A stretch of 64,000 nucleotides of DNA from Vibrio metoecus (GTDB lineage Bacteria; Pseudomonadota; Gammaproteobacteria; Enterobacterales; Vibrionaceae): NCBI RefSeq assembly GCF_009665255.1, contig NZ_CP035687.1:930001-994000 (forward strand), read 5' to 3'. Made by a program: the position numbers and the translations under genes. Each line of letters begins with the position of its first letter. Position 1 is the stretch's first letter. This document shows positions 43,362 through 52,019 of this stretch, piece by piece. Below the pieces are notes generated by a model. It searched no databases. It was not told the origin of the DNA and saw only the letters and a list, made by a program, of their open reading frames with translations.

Positions 43362-43916
43362 ATGTTTACTGCCTCGCCTTGGATGATTTATCCGCAAATC
43401 ATGCACAAACCCACACCGCCATGGGCATTTCGGATGCCGACTCAAGAAGATGGTTTATCGATTCATGAGCTGATCGCACTGTGTGCACCGCTCGACCAAA
43501 ACTCAACGTACTGTAATTTTTTGCAGTCTAGCCATTTTCAAACCACGTGTTTGATTGCGGAGCAGCAAGAGTTGTTGGTGGGGTTCGTTTCTGCTTATCG
43601 CAAACCAGACAAACCAAATGAATTGTTTATCTGGCAAGTTGCTGTGCATCCATCCGCACGTGGGAAAGGCTTAGCCTATCAAATGCTCACGCATTTGTTA
43701 GCGCGTGAGGATCTCGCCGATATCAGCGTTCTTGAAACCACCATCACGCAGTCGAATCAAGCGTCTTGGCGGTTATTCCAGAAACTGGATAGAGAGCAAG
43801 GAAAGCAAGGTAGTGTGTCCACTTTTTTGGATGAGACCTGTCATTTTGAAGGCGAACACGACACGGAATATCTCTATCACATTCCTCTTCATTCATCGAA
43901 CTTACAAAAAGGGTAA
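43362..43916 (+). CDS. ectA: L-2,4-diaminobutyrate N-acetyltransferase
   Basis: A 184-residue GNAT acetyltransferase that makes N-gamma-acetyl-2,4-diaminobutyrate, the second step of ectoine synthesis from aspartate semialdehyde. The acetyl-CoA site is 'WQVAVHPSARGKGLAYQML' (in the usual V-x-P-x-x-R-G-x-G form). 'FRMPTQEDG' and 'TITQSNQASWRLFQKL' are typical EctA segments. ATG 43362 has AAGGA 11 bases upstream; an in-frame TTG at 43338 with AAGGAA at good spacing would add 8 residues, so the start is uncertain. First gene of a four-gene operon, divergent from qrr. Confidence 0.92.
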   Translation: MFTASPWMIYPQIMHKPTPPWAFRMPTQEDGLSIHELIALCAPLDQNSTYCNFLQSSHFQTTCLIAEQQELLVGFVSAYRKPDKPNELFIWQVAVHPSARGKGLAYQMLTHLLAREDLADISVLETTITQSNQASWRLFQKLDREQGKQGSVSTFLDETCHFEGEHDTEYLYHIPLHSSNLQKG

Positions 43917-43927
43917 CAAATCAGATT

Positions 43928-45193
43928 ATGAATATTTTCAAACACCATGAATCTCAGGTGCAATCTTACGCCAACCACTTTCCGGTGGTGTTTACCACAG
44001 CAAAAGGTAATTGGTTACATAGCCAAAGTGGTGAAGCGTATCTGGATTTTCTGGCTGGTGCGGGCTCACTGAACTACGGCCACAACAATGCAGTGCTGAA
44101 ACAAGCATTGCTTGAATACATTGAACGCGATGGCTTAACTCATGGGTTGGATATGCACTCGCAAGCGAAAGCACAGTTTATTCAAGCATTGCAGTCATAC
44201 ATTCTTGAGCCGCGTGGTCTGAATTATAAAGTGCAGTTTACTGGCCCAACAGGAACCAACGCAGTAGAAGCCGCGTTGAAACTGGCACGTAAAGTGACGG
44301 GGCGTCAGAACATCGTGACCTTTACTAACGGTTTCCACGGTTGTTCATTAGGTGCACTTGCCGCAACGGGAAATCAGCATCATCGCCAAGGTGCGGGTTT
44401 AGCACTTTCTGGTGTAAGCCGCTTGCCGTATGAAGGTTATGCGGGAATTGATGGGTTAACCCTGTTTGAAACGATGTTGCAAGATAACTCATCCGGTTTA
44501 GATAAACCGGCGGCGGTATTGCTAGAAACCGTACAAGGAGAAGGTGGTTTAAATGTCGCATCTGATGCTTGGTTACAGCGTTTGCAAACGCTCTGCCGCG
44601 CTCAGCAAATTTTATTGATTGTGGATGACATTCAGGCGGGCTGTGGTCGTACTGGCACCTTCTTTAGTTTCGAGCCAAGCGGGATTGAACCGGATATGGT
44701 GACCTTATCAAAATCACTCAGCGGCTATGGGTTACCAATGGCGATAGTGCTGCTTAAGCCTGAATGGGATCAATGGAAACCGGGAGAGCATAACGGAACG
44801 TTTCGTGGGAACAACCATGCGTTTGTCACTGCGACACGCGCGTTGGAGGCGTACTGGGCTAATGAGGATTTTCAAACCCATATCGCCGCGCGCAGTGAGC
44901 AAGTAACGCAAGCATTACAACACTGCCTGCACCTTTATCCAACGCTATTTTCATGCGTTAAAGGCCGCGGCTTGATGCAAGGGTTGGCTTGCCATAATGG
45001 GGAGATTGCCCGCGATATTGCAGCGATTTGTTTTCAAAATGGGCTGATCATCGAAACGGCAGGCGCAGAAGATGAAGTGCTGAAAGTGTTTTGTCCCTTA
45101 ACCATTACCGAAGCGGATCTTGCACATGGCCTTACCATTATTGAGCGCAGTGCAGCACGCATCGCACCACGTGGATTGCAACAAGCATCCTAA
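43928..45193 (+). CDS. ectB: diaminobutyrate--2-oxoglutarate transaminase
   Basis: A 421-residue PLP-dependent class III aminotransferase that forms L-2,4-diaminobutyrate from aspartate semialdehyde and glutamate, the first committed step of ectoine synthesis. Motifs: 'TGPTGTNAVEAALKLARKVTG' in parts (phosphate binding), 'LIVDDIQAGCGRTGTFFSFE' in parts (Asp over the cofactor) and 'VTLSKSLSGYGLPMA' (catalytic Lys). The length is normal for EctB. It follows ectA by 11 bases. Confidence 0.95.
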   Translation: MNIFKHHESQVQSYANHFPVVFTTAKGNWLHSQSGEAYLDFLAGAGSLNYGHNNAVLKQALLEYIERDGLTHGLDMHSQAKAQFIQALQSYILEPRGLNYKVQFTGPTGTNAVEAALKLARKVTGRQNIVTFTNGFHGCSLGALAATGNQHHRQGAGLALSGVSRLPYEGYAGIDGLTLFETMLQDNSSGLDKPAAVLLETVQGEGGLNVASDAWLQRLQTLCRAQQILLIVDDIQAGCGRTGTFFSFEPSGIEPDMVTLSKSLSGYGLPMAIVLLKPEWDQWKPGEHNGTFRGNNHAFVTATRALEAYWANEDFQTHIAARSEQVTQALQHCLHLYPTLFSCVKGRGLMQGLACHNGEIARDIAAICFQNGLIIETAGAEDEVLKVFCPLTITEADLAHGLTIIERSAARIAPRGLQQAS

Positions 45194-45217
45194 CCCACGC
45201 TAAAGCAAGGAGAAAGC

Positions 45218-45634
45218 ATGATTGTTAGAACACTAGAAGAGTGCCGCCAAAGTGAGCGACGAGTGGTGGCAGAAAACTGGGAAAGTGTGCGCATGTTATT
45301 GAAAGATGACCGAATGGGCTTCTCTTTCCATATTACGACCATTTACGCCAACACCCAGACGCATATTCATTACCGTAACCACCTCGAATCGGTGTACTGC
45401 ATGTCGGGAGAGGGGGAAATTGAGCTCGTGGGTGGCAAAACCTACCCAATTCAACCGGGGACGTTGTACATCCTCGATCAGCATGATGAACATTATCTGC
45501 GGGCTTTCTCAACCGATATGGTGATGGCTTGTGTATTTAACCCGCCACTGACGGGACTCGAAATTCATGATGCGGAAGGTGTGTATCCGCGGGATGAGAG
45601 CGCAATACTGTCACAACACCTTAAGGAGAAATGA
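45218..45634 (+). CDS. ectC: L-ectoine synthase
   Basis: A 138-residue cupin enzyme that cyclises N-gamma-acetyl-diaminobutyrate to ectoine. It starts 'MIVRTLEECRQSERRVVAENWES', with the conserved EctC N-terminus, and contains 'HIHYRNHLESVYCMSGEGEIE' in parts, the metal-binding Glu/Tyr/His region, and 'LDQHDEHYLRA'. AGGAGA precedes ATG 45218. Overlaps ask by 4 bases (ATGA). Normal family length is ~130. Confidence 0.95.
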   Translation: MIVRTLEECRQSERRVVAENWESVRMLLKDDRMGFSFHITTIYANTQTHIHYRNHLESVYCMSGEGEIELVGGKTYPIQPGTLYILDQHDEHYLRAFSTDMVMACVFNPPLTGLEIHDAEGVYPRDESAILSQHLKEK

Positions 45635-47055
45635 TGCCTTACACGGTAGAGAAAATCGGTGGTACGTCAATGAGTGCCTTTGATGCGGTCTTGGAGAATA
45701 TTTTCCTCAGACCTGAACAGCCGTATGGGCGTGTGTTTGTGGTTTCCGCCTACTCAGGGATTACCGATGCGTTATTGGAATGCAAACGCACAGGCGCACC
45801 GGGGATTTACCAAAAAATTGCCAAGCATGAGGAGAGTTGGCGTGACGCCGTTTATGCACTTGAGCAGCGCATGTTATTGATCAACGAAAACTTGTTTGCC
45901 GATGCGATGACGCGTTTGCGTGCCGATAAATTTATTCGCGCCCGTTTAGCGGAAGCCATCGCGTGTATTCAGAATATTTTGCAAACTTGCCAATATGGGC
46001 AGTTTTCGCTGCGCCATTACTTACCGCAAATCCGAGAGTTTCTTGCCTCGCTCGGTGAATCGCACAGTGCTTATAACACTGCACTTAAGCTCAACACACT
46101 GGGCGTTAACGCCCGATTTGTGGATTTGTCGGGTTGGAATGAAGCAACGCAAGGCAATCTTGATCAGGTGATTGAGGAGGCATTTCGCGAGATTGATGTG
46201 AAGAGTGAACTGCCGATTGTAACGGGCTATGCCTCTTGCCAAGAAGGGTTGATGCGCACCTATGATCGCGGTTACAGCGAGATGACGTTCAGCCGAATTG
46301 CTGTAGTGACGGGAGCAGAGCAAGCGATCATTCACAAAGAGTATCACTTGAGCTCGGCCGATCCGCGTTTGGTCGGGGCAGAAAAAGTGCGCCCCATCGG
46401 TTTAACCAATTTTGATGTGGCGGATCAGTTGGCGAATTTGGGAATGGAAGCGATCCATCCCAATGCGGCGGCAGGGTTAAGACAAAGCAATATTGATTTA
46501 CGGATCAAGAATACTTTTGAACCAGAGCATTCAGGTACATTAATTACAGTGTCACATAATCCGCAGCAAGATAGAGTCGAGATCATTGCTGGACGAGGTA
46601 AAGTGTTTGCACTGCACTTGTTTGATCAAAGCATGGTTGGGATGATGGATAAAGTCAGTCATGAGCTGATTGAGTGGATACGTGATGCGAAAGTGCAGTT
46701 GATTGGTAAAGAGATGAATGCCAACTCGGTAACCTATTATTTGAGTGGCAGTAGTGAACCACTCAATCACATTCGCTATCAAGCGGAAAAGCGTTATCCA
46801 CAAGCGAAAGTCTCTGGGCGCATGGTGGCACTGATTTCCGCAATTGGCGCGCATATGGAGACCAATAAAGTGCTGGCTCAAGGGCTTCAAGCACTACTGG
46901 AACATCAGTTGCAACCCATGGCGGCGCACTCGTCGATGCGTAATGTGAATGTGCAGTTTGTGGTGGATGATGCAGATTACGCGAACGGCGTGTGTGTGCT
47001 CCATCATGCGTTAATGCCATTCAGTCCACCCGCGAAAACCAGAAAGGTGGCTTAG
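45631..47055 (+). CDS. ask: ectoine-pathway aspartate kinase
   Basis: A 474-residue aspartokinase of the Ask_Ect group, which supplies aspartyl phosphate for ectoine. It starts 'VEKIGGTSMSAFDAVLENIF' (the usual KxGGTS-like site), with 'GYASCQEGLMRTYDRGYSEMTFSRIAVVTGAEQ' in parts, the substrate-binding block, and a C-terminal ACT-like region ('VHNPQQDRVEIIAG' context near 46550). These enzymes are usually insensitive to lysine and threonine feedback, suiting bulk osmolyte production. It is the last gene, fused to ectC by an ATGA overlap; a second ATG follows directly at 45634. Confidence 0.93.
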   Translation: MMPYTVEKIGGTSMSAFDAVLENIFLRPEQPYGRVFVVSAYSGITDALLECKRTGAPGIYQKIAKHEESWRDAVYALEQRMLLINENLFADAMTRLRADKFIRARLAEAIACIQNILQTCQYGQFSLRHYLPQIREFLASLGESHSAYNTALKLNTLGVNARFVDLSGWNEATQGNLDQVIEEAFREIDVKSELPIVTGYASCQEGLMRTYDRGYSEMTFSRIAVVTGAEQAIIHKEYHLSSADPRLVGAEKVRPIGLTNFDVADQLANLGMEAIHPNAAAGLRQSNIDLRIKNTFEPEHSGTLITVSHNPQQDRVEIIAGRGKVFALHLFDQSMVGMMDKVSHELIEWIRDAKVQLIGKEMNANSVTYYLSGSSEPLNHIRYQAEKRYPQAKVSGRMVALISAIGAHMETNKVLAQGLQALLEHQLQPMAAHSSMRNVNVQFVVDDADYANGVCVLHHALMPFSPPAKTRKVA

Positions 47056-47068
47056 AAATGAGCCTTAT

Positions 47069-47095
47069 GCGAGGGCAGAACGGGTCTGCCTTCGC
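47069..47095. other. hairpin between convergent ask and mgtE
   Basis: GCGAGGGCAGA and TCTGCCTTCGC pair (one G-T) around ACGGG. There is no T-tract, so termination would need another factor; it may still stabilise the 3' ends of the converging transcripts. Confidence 0.45.
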
Positions 47096-47128
47096 GATGG
47101 AGCCTTGCTAAGCGACAACATAACGAAG

Positions 47129-48475
47129 CTACAACATTACCAAACTGGCGGTACCGAGGAAGGCAAAAAAGCCGACCACATCGGTCACGGTTGTGAGAAT
47201 AACCGAACCTGCCAGTGCGGGATCGAGCTTGAATTTATCCAGAATAATCGGGATCAACACCCCAAATAATGCAGCGGTAATAATGTTGACGACGATCGCC
47301 AGTGCAATGGTGGCTCCGATAACGGGTTGTTGGAACCAAAGTGCCGCCATACCACCGATAATCAGCGCCCAGACGAGACCATTGATCGAACCAATTCCTA
47401 GCTCATTCTTGAGCAAAGCAAAGCGGTTACCCACGGTGATCTGATTGAGCGCCATCGCGCGCACCATCAAGGTTAAGGTTTGGCTACCCGCAATACCGCC
47501 CATGGAAGCCACAATCGGCATCAGTACCGCTAAGGCCACAACTTGCGAGATGACATCTTCAAATAGGCCAATGGTGATCGAGGCGAGAATGGCGGTGAGC
47601 AGGTTAATGCCTAGCCACAATCCTCGTTTTTTCGAGCTTTTGAGCACGGGAGCAAACAAGTCATCGCCTTCATCCATACCCGTACCCGCCATCAAACGCG
47701 CCTCGTACATTTCGCGTTGCACGCTAAGTGCAAAGTGCCAGTCGATCTCGCCGATCAAAGTATCATCGTCACTTAGCACGGGAACCATCGGCAATGTCGT
47801 GTGCTCAAGGGCATCCACCGCGTCAGACAAGGTTTGTTGAGCATTCAGTGTGACGACATCTTCTTTATGTAGATTTTTGAGTTGAGTGGCTTCTTCTGCT
47901 TGGAGTAAGTCACTAAAGCTGACTAAGCCCCGGAACTTTTTGGCTTTGTTGATCAGATAAATGTACTGAGGTGAGTCGTAGTGGTATTTATCCAACAGCA
48001 CTTTGGCACGACGGACACTGATACTAAAAGGCAAGGTATAGACTTTTCGATCCGCCCAGTGGCCAATTTCGTCATCCGCAAACTCATTGGCTTGGTCGTA
48101 TAGCTCTAGTTCATCGCGGTTAATAAGGCTTAATGCTTCACTGATGATGTCATCGGGGAGAGAGTCTTCCCACTCGATCAGCGATAAGTTGTCGAGTTTG
48201 GCGAGCGTGAGTTTTAACTCGATTTCCGACAGCGCCTTGATCACGGAGATACGCACTTCGGCGCGCATTTCGGTCAGCACATCAATGTGCATCTCCAGTG
48301 GCAAACTTCGCCATAAACGAACCCGTTGTTCAACGGGAAACGCTTCTAGAATCAAGGCGATGGACCCTTCATCTAAGCCATTTTCCACCATTTCACCGAG
48401 CAGGTGGGTTTGCTCGGTTTCTTCTGCGGTGGCAATTTGTTCAATCTGCTGAGATAAGTCTTGGTATTCGCTCAA
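47129..48475 (-). CDS. mgtE: MgtE-type magnesium transporter
   Basis: A 448-residue Mg2+ channel/transporter. It has the MgtE N-terminal helical domain (~1-125), a CBS pair (~130-255: 'PQYIYLINKAKKFRGLVSFSDL', 'MVPVLSDDDTLIGEIDW' in parts) and five membrane helices (~285-445) with the pore motif 'MPIVASMGGIAGSQTLTLMVR' in parts. In the family, Mg2+ bound by the cytoplasmic domains closes the pore. Translation appears to start at TTG 48475 with AAGGGA located in the last codons of the upstream MscS-like gene, indicating coupling. Confidence 0.92.
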   Translation of the reverse strand: MSEYQDLSQQIEQIATAEETEQTHLLGEMVENGLDEGSIALILEAFPVEQRVRLWRSLPLEMHIDVLTEMRAEVRISVIKALSEIELKLTLAKLDNLSLIEWEDSLPDDIISEALSLINRDELELYDQANEFADDEIGHWADRKVYTLPFSISVRRAKVLLDKYHYDSPQYIYLINKAKKFRGLVSFSDLLQAEEATQLKNLHKEDVVTLNAQQTLSDAVDALEHTTLPMVPVLSDDDTLIGEIDWHFALSVQREMYEARLMAGTGMDEGDDLFAPVLKSSKKRGLWLGINLLTAILASITIGLFEDVISQVVALAVLMPIVASMGGIAGSQTLTLMVRAMALNQITVGNRFALLKNELGIGSINGLVWALIIGGMAALWFQQPVIGATIALAIVVNIITAALFGVLIPIILDKFKLDPALAGSVILTTVTDVVGFFAFLGTASLVML

Positions 48476-48477
48476 AT

Positions 48478-49038
48478 TTATAATCCCTTAGGTAGCTGTT
48501 TTTTCTCTGGCTTCTTGACCGCTTTCTCGGGTGCCTTCTTTAAGACAATCACAGGGCGAACAATAAATAAGTTATTGGGGTAGAGGACTCGGTTGCCATC
48601 AAGGGTCTCTAATTCGACATTGAGCAGTGCCATATCGATGATTTTTCCTTCGATAAAGTTAGCGCCATCAACAACCCGAACCCAACTGCCAATTCGGCAA
48701 TGGTTCTGTACAAACAAAATCAGGAATGCCGTCACGTTACTCAATAGTGACCAGCCGGCAAATAAACCCACCCCAAGCAAAGCAAATAGAGAAGATCCGA
48801 CCACGAGCAAACCGCGTAACTCCACGCCCCACAAAATTAAAGTGGTAAATAACATCACCAGAAACAGTAAAGTGCGGATCAACCAGCGAGCACGTTTCAG
48901 GCGATGAATATCCACTCTTCCGGTAATCATGCTTTCAAAAAGACGCAGAGTTAGCCGTGAAATAGGAGGGTAGAAAAGGATGATAGTCGCGGTGATCAAC
49001 CATTTATAGTTTGTTTGTAGTAAGGCTAAGTAATCCAT
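48478..49038 (-). CDS. small MscS-family mechanosensitive channel
   Basis: A 186-residue protein with three membrane helices (~8-30, ~55-80, ~85-115) and a short MscS beta domain. The pore-lining helix region 'LFALLGVGLFAGWSLLSNVTAFLIL' in parts has the Ala/Gly packing pattern of TM3, followed by 'CRIGSWVRVVD' and 'VLYPNNLFIVRPV'. It lacks the large C-terminal cage of E. coli MscS and ends in a Lys/Pro-rich tail. The frame extends to GTG 49050, but GAGAAG places the start at ATG 49038. It lies 2 bases before mgtE and is probably co-expressed with it. Confidence 0.88.
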   Translation of the reverse strand: MDYLALLQTNYKWLITATIILFYPPISRLTLRLFESMITGRVDIHRLKRARWLIRTLLFLVMLFTTLILWGVELRGLLVVGSSLFALLGVGLFAGWSLLSNVTAFLILFVQNHCRIGSWVRVVDGANFIEGKIIDMALLNVELETLDGNRVLYPNNLFIVRPVIVLKKAPEKAVKKPEKKQLPKGL

Positions 49039-49180
49039 GCTGCTTCTCACTTAAGTGGAGAAATTACCATAACGGAATTGTATGTAATTACAATGTATAG
49101 CCAAGCGAAAAAAGGCTATGCAGGGACGGAGTGGTGAATTTGCCACCTCTTTGATTGAAGTGGCAAATTAATCGCGGGTT

Positions 49181-50404
49181 TTAGATAGAGTAGAAGAAAT
49201 ACAGCTGTGATTTCATGCGTAGGATAATGCCGCGAATCACATCGAGAAAGGCGAGGAATGAGATGGGTTTTTCACCACTCACCCAAGCTAACCCGACTGA
49301 ACCCACTGGAACGTCGTAACCTTCAGGTTCTTCAATTTTTAAGCGCACAAAATGGTGCTTGTTGCGTAGGTTTTGTACGGTGGTTGCGGCAACGTTTTGA
49401 TCAAAGCCCATCAAGTTGCTTTGCGCTTCTCCCGTCGCTTCAACAATGCCTTCTACCGTGGCAGAAAAAACTTTACCTGGATAAACCGATGAAGCAAATT
49501 CAGCCAATTGCCCTGCTTTGATATTGCGAATTGCTTGATGGTTAACGCGCATCAGCACGTATTTCTCGTTAGTGTACATTTGTAAACGCGGCATCATGGC
49601 GACTCGCTGTCCTTCACGCAAAATGAAGTTGGTAACAAAGCCATCGGCAGGGGCGTAAACTTTTGTACTGTCTAATTCCCATCGAGCTTTGGCTACGGTT
49701 TCGCGGGCGTTGTTTAGATCATTTTCACGCTGGTTGATGGTCAGTTGCGCCTGTGTAATCGCTAAATTCGCTTTATCGGCATCTATCTGCTTCTTCGCCA
49801 GTTGCGATTCGATGGTAGTCAAATTCTGCTTCGCCACTTGTACCGCTGTGCTTTGTTTATCCATATCCGCTTGAGTGATGGTGTTTTGCACCACGCGGTT
49901 TTGTTCGCGGTAACGCTCCAACATTTTCTTTTGCAGCAAGTAATCTTCACGAGCAGATGCCAATTGGCTTTGCGAAACGGCGATGTCTTTGAGCATGGAT
50001 TGATAACTGGCTTTGGCGATCTGTACATCGCCGCTGGCACTCTCTAAAGCCACTTTGGCTGCACTTTCGGCAATCAGGGCTTGGTTAAACGCAATTTGGT
50101 AAGGCGTTGCATCAATCTCATAGATCAATTGCCCTTTTTGAATGGTTTGGTTTGGCTCAATGTAAATTTTACTTACTTTGCCAGTGACATTGGGTGAATC
50201 TGGACGCAGTTGGATATGGGGCGATTGCACCACTGAGCCGCCAGAAATATCCATTGGCGTATAGTTGATGAGCCCTACCCACACAAACATCAGCCAGCCA
50301 ATGCCTCCTATGTAGGCAAAACTCTGGGTAACTTTGTTCCACGGCATTCCGACCAAACGTAATAGGTAGATAAAGAGTGCCCAAACGGCTAAGCCTTCGA
50401 TCAT
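49181..50404 (-). CDS. HlyD/EmrA-family membrane fusion protein, YiaV-like
   Basis: A 407-residue periplasmic adaptor anchored by one or two N-terminal helices (~1-50). It then has the biotinyl-lipoyl half 'VTGKVSKIYIEPNQTIQKGQLIYEIDATPY' in parts, a long coiled coil (~95-235) and the second half 'VYAPADGFVTNFILREGQRV' in parts. The C-terminus is hydrophobic ('LDVIRGIILRMKSQLYFFYSI'). It resembles E. coli YiaV/YibH, which pair with a DUF3302-type partner; the exported substrate is unknown. The start at 50404 has GAGGAG and overlaps the partner stop as ATGA. Confidence 0.85.
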   Translation of the reverse strand: MIEGLAVWALFIYLLRLVGMPWNKVTQSFAYIGGIGWLMFVWVGLINYTPMDISGGSVVQSPHIQLRPDSPNVTGKVSKIYIEPNQTIQKGQLIYEIDATPYQIAFNQALIAESAAKVALESASGDVQIAKASYQSMLKDIAVSQSQLASAREDYLLQKKMLERYREQNRVVQNTITQADMDKQSTAVQVAKQNLTTIESQLAKKQIDADKANLAITQAQLTINQRENDLNNARETVAKARWELDSTKVYAPADGFVTNFILREGQRVAMMPRLQMYTNEKYVLMRVNHQAIRNIKAGQLAEFASSVYPGKVFSATVEGIVEATGEAQSNLMGFDQNVAATTVQNLRNKHHFVRLKIEEPEGYDVPVGSVGLAWVSGEKPISFLAFLDVIRGIILRMKSQLYFFYSI

Positions 50405-50799
50405 GCTGAATGCTCCTCGGTTGGTTTTTCTAAAGTGGCTTTTGCGTGCTTCTGTTCTAAGCTGCCATGACGCCACGTTTCTCGTAGGTGCAAGATGGCT
50501 TTCTCCATATCAACAAAAGCAAGGATGACTGCGACAACCCATACCCAATGCCAAAGAAAGCCGATCCAGGTTAAGGCGGTGATCAAGCCGATTTGATGAT
50601 GGTCTTTACTGTGGGCCTTGTTAATCGGGATCTCATGCAGTTTCCAAAACCCATACACACCAGCGACAACTGAGGCGACAAGAATAAAACCCGCAACAAT
50701 ATGTAGGGCAGTGTCACTACCCGTGTCGACAAAAGGAACGCTCAAAAGACTCATACCATGCTCCATAATCAAGGGAGCCGCATTGTGCATATTGCTCAT
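50401..50799 (-). CDS. YiaW-like (DUF3302-type) inner-membrane protein
   Basis: A 132-residue protein with two membrane helices (~30-52 and ~72-98) and a charged C-terminal tail. It has the size and pairing of E. coli YiaW, always next to YiaV-like adaptors. Translationally coupled to the downstream adaptor by a 4-base overlap. The start is not firmly set: ATG 50799 has no clear ribosome site. It is divergent from an AraC-type regulator. Confidence 0.75.
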   Translation of the reverse strand: MSNMHNAAPLIMEHGMSLLSVPFVDTGSDTALHIVAGFILVASVVAGVYGFWKLHEIPINKAHSKDHHQIGLITALTWIGFLWHWVWVVAVILAFVDMEKAILHLRETWRHGSLEQKHAKATLEKPTEEHSA

Positions 50800-50883
50800 C
50801 AGAATCTTGCAAGAGCAACCAAAGACGTCAAAATGTATTAGGATTTGAAATAATCAGTATTTTTTAGGTTAAGGCGTAGTGAA

Positions 50884-51876
50884 ATGTATTTTTTACGAGC
50901 GATAGGTTTTTCTCATCTTCATTTTAAGATCAAGCAACTGTACCAATTGCCGGAAGGGTGCAGTAGCTTACCTGAGTCGGTGTTCTATCAGCCGATGACA
51001 TTGATCCCTGCGAACGAGGTCAATATTTGGTATCAGTGCATGGAAGAAGCCACAAAAGATCCCGATTTTTTGCTCAAGGCGACTCAAGAGAAGCGACTGG
51101 ATATGTCGTCCCCTGCACACCGGTGGTTTTTCTCTGGCGCGGATTTAGCCTCAACAGTTCGGCGTATTAACTACGGGTTTAGTAGTGTGCAATCTGGGTG
51201 TTCAATGGTGGGTGCGCAAGTCGGCCCCATTTTGAAGTGGATTTACCGCAATCCACAGATTCAAACCGAGATGAAAGTGCATGATGGTATTCGCATGGCC
51301 ACATTTATGTTGAAAGTTTTGCGGGAATATCTAGGCGAACATTTTGCACCGATGCGGGTACATTTACCTGGCAAAAGGGATAACCACAGTTTGTATCGTG
51401 ACTATTTTGGCTGTGAGGTGGAGTGGAACCAACCACGGGTGGAGATTTGGTTTCATACTAGCCATCGTTTAGCCACTCAGATGCAGCATCGGCCAAAAGT
51501 GAAATCGTTAGCCATGAGCTATCAAGAACTGGATGATTTTCTCAATATGCCCGATCCGACGGATGAGCTTAAAGTGTTGTATGAAACCATCAACTACGCT
51601 TGTCATTACGGTTATCCAAGCCTTCAACGGGTATCTGATCTACTTGGTCTTTCTACGCAGCAGTGCCAACGTCGTTTGCACGCGTTAGGGATGAGTTACT
51701 CGATCGTACTGGGTTATGTATTAAGTAATATCGCGGTGAATCTACTCAGTCGTAAAATATCGATCGAAGAAGTCGCGCATCGATTGGGTTATGAACATGT
51801 TGCCAGTTTTAATCGCATGTTTAAAAAACAGCGCGGTGTAACGCCGAGCCAATATTGCCAACGGTTTGAAGTGTGA
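50884..51876 (+). CDS. AraC-family regulator with arabinose-binding-type (OruR/AraC_binding) N-terminus
   Basis: A 330-residue regulator. Residues ~1-200 resemble the AraC_N-type effector domain of OruR/ArgR-like regulators ('LPESVFYQPMTLIPANEVNIWYQCMEEATKDPDFLL' in parts), and the C-terminal ~110 residues carry helix-turn-helix units ('SLQRVSDLLGLSTQQCQRRL', 'SIEEVAHRLGYEHVASFNRMF' in parts, 'RGVTPSQY'). It is divergent from the YiaW/YiaV-like pair with 84 bases between, so that pair is a likely target. Inducer unknown. Confidence 0.87.
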   Translation: MYFLRAIGFSHLHFKIKQLYQLPEGCSSLPESVFYQPMTLIPANEVNIWYQCMEEATKDPDFLLKATQEKRLDMSSPAHRWFFSGADLASTVRRINYGFSSVQSGCSMVGAQVGPILKWIYRNPQIQTEMKVHDGIRMATFMLKVLREYLGEHFAPMRVHLPGKRDNHSLYRDYFGCEVEWNQPRVEIWFHTSHRLATQMQHRPKVKSLAMSYQELDDFLNMPDPTDELKVLYETINYACHYGYPSLQRVSDLLGLSTQQCQRRLHALGMSYSIVLGYVLSNIAVNLLSRKISIEEVAHRLGYEHVASFNRMFKKQRGVTPSQYCQRFEV

Positions 51877-52019
51877 CTGTGTTCGGTGGCATCAAGCGCC
51901 CACCAGAAAAAATGAATGAAATGAAGACATTTATGCAAGTTTATGTGTGATAACTAACAGTTGTCATAACGACAAATTATTATCATTAGACACACCCTAG
52001 CTTTTCACCGATAAAGCGC

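Noticed and set aside
47069..47095. Standard rho-independent terminator between ask and mgtE
   Set aside because: The stem is good but there is no T-tract on either strand.
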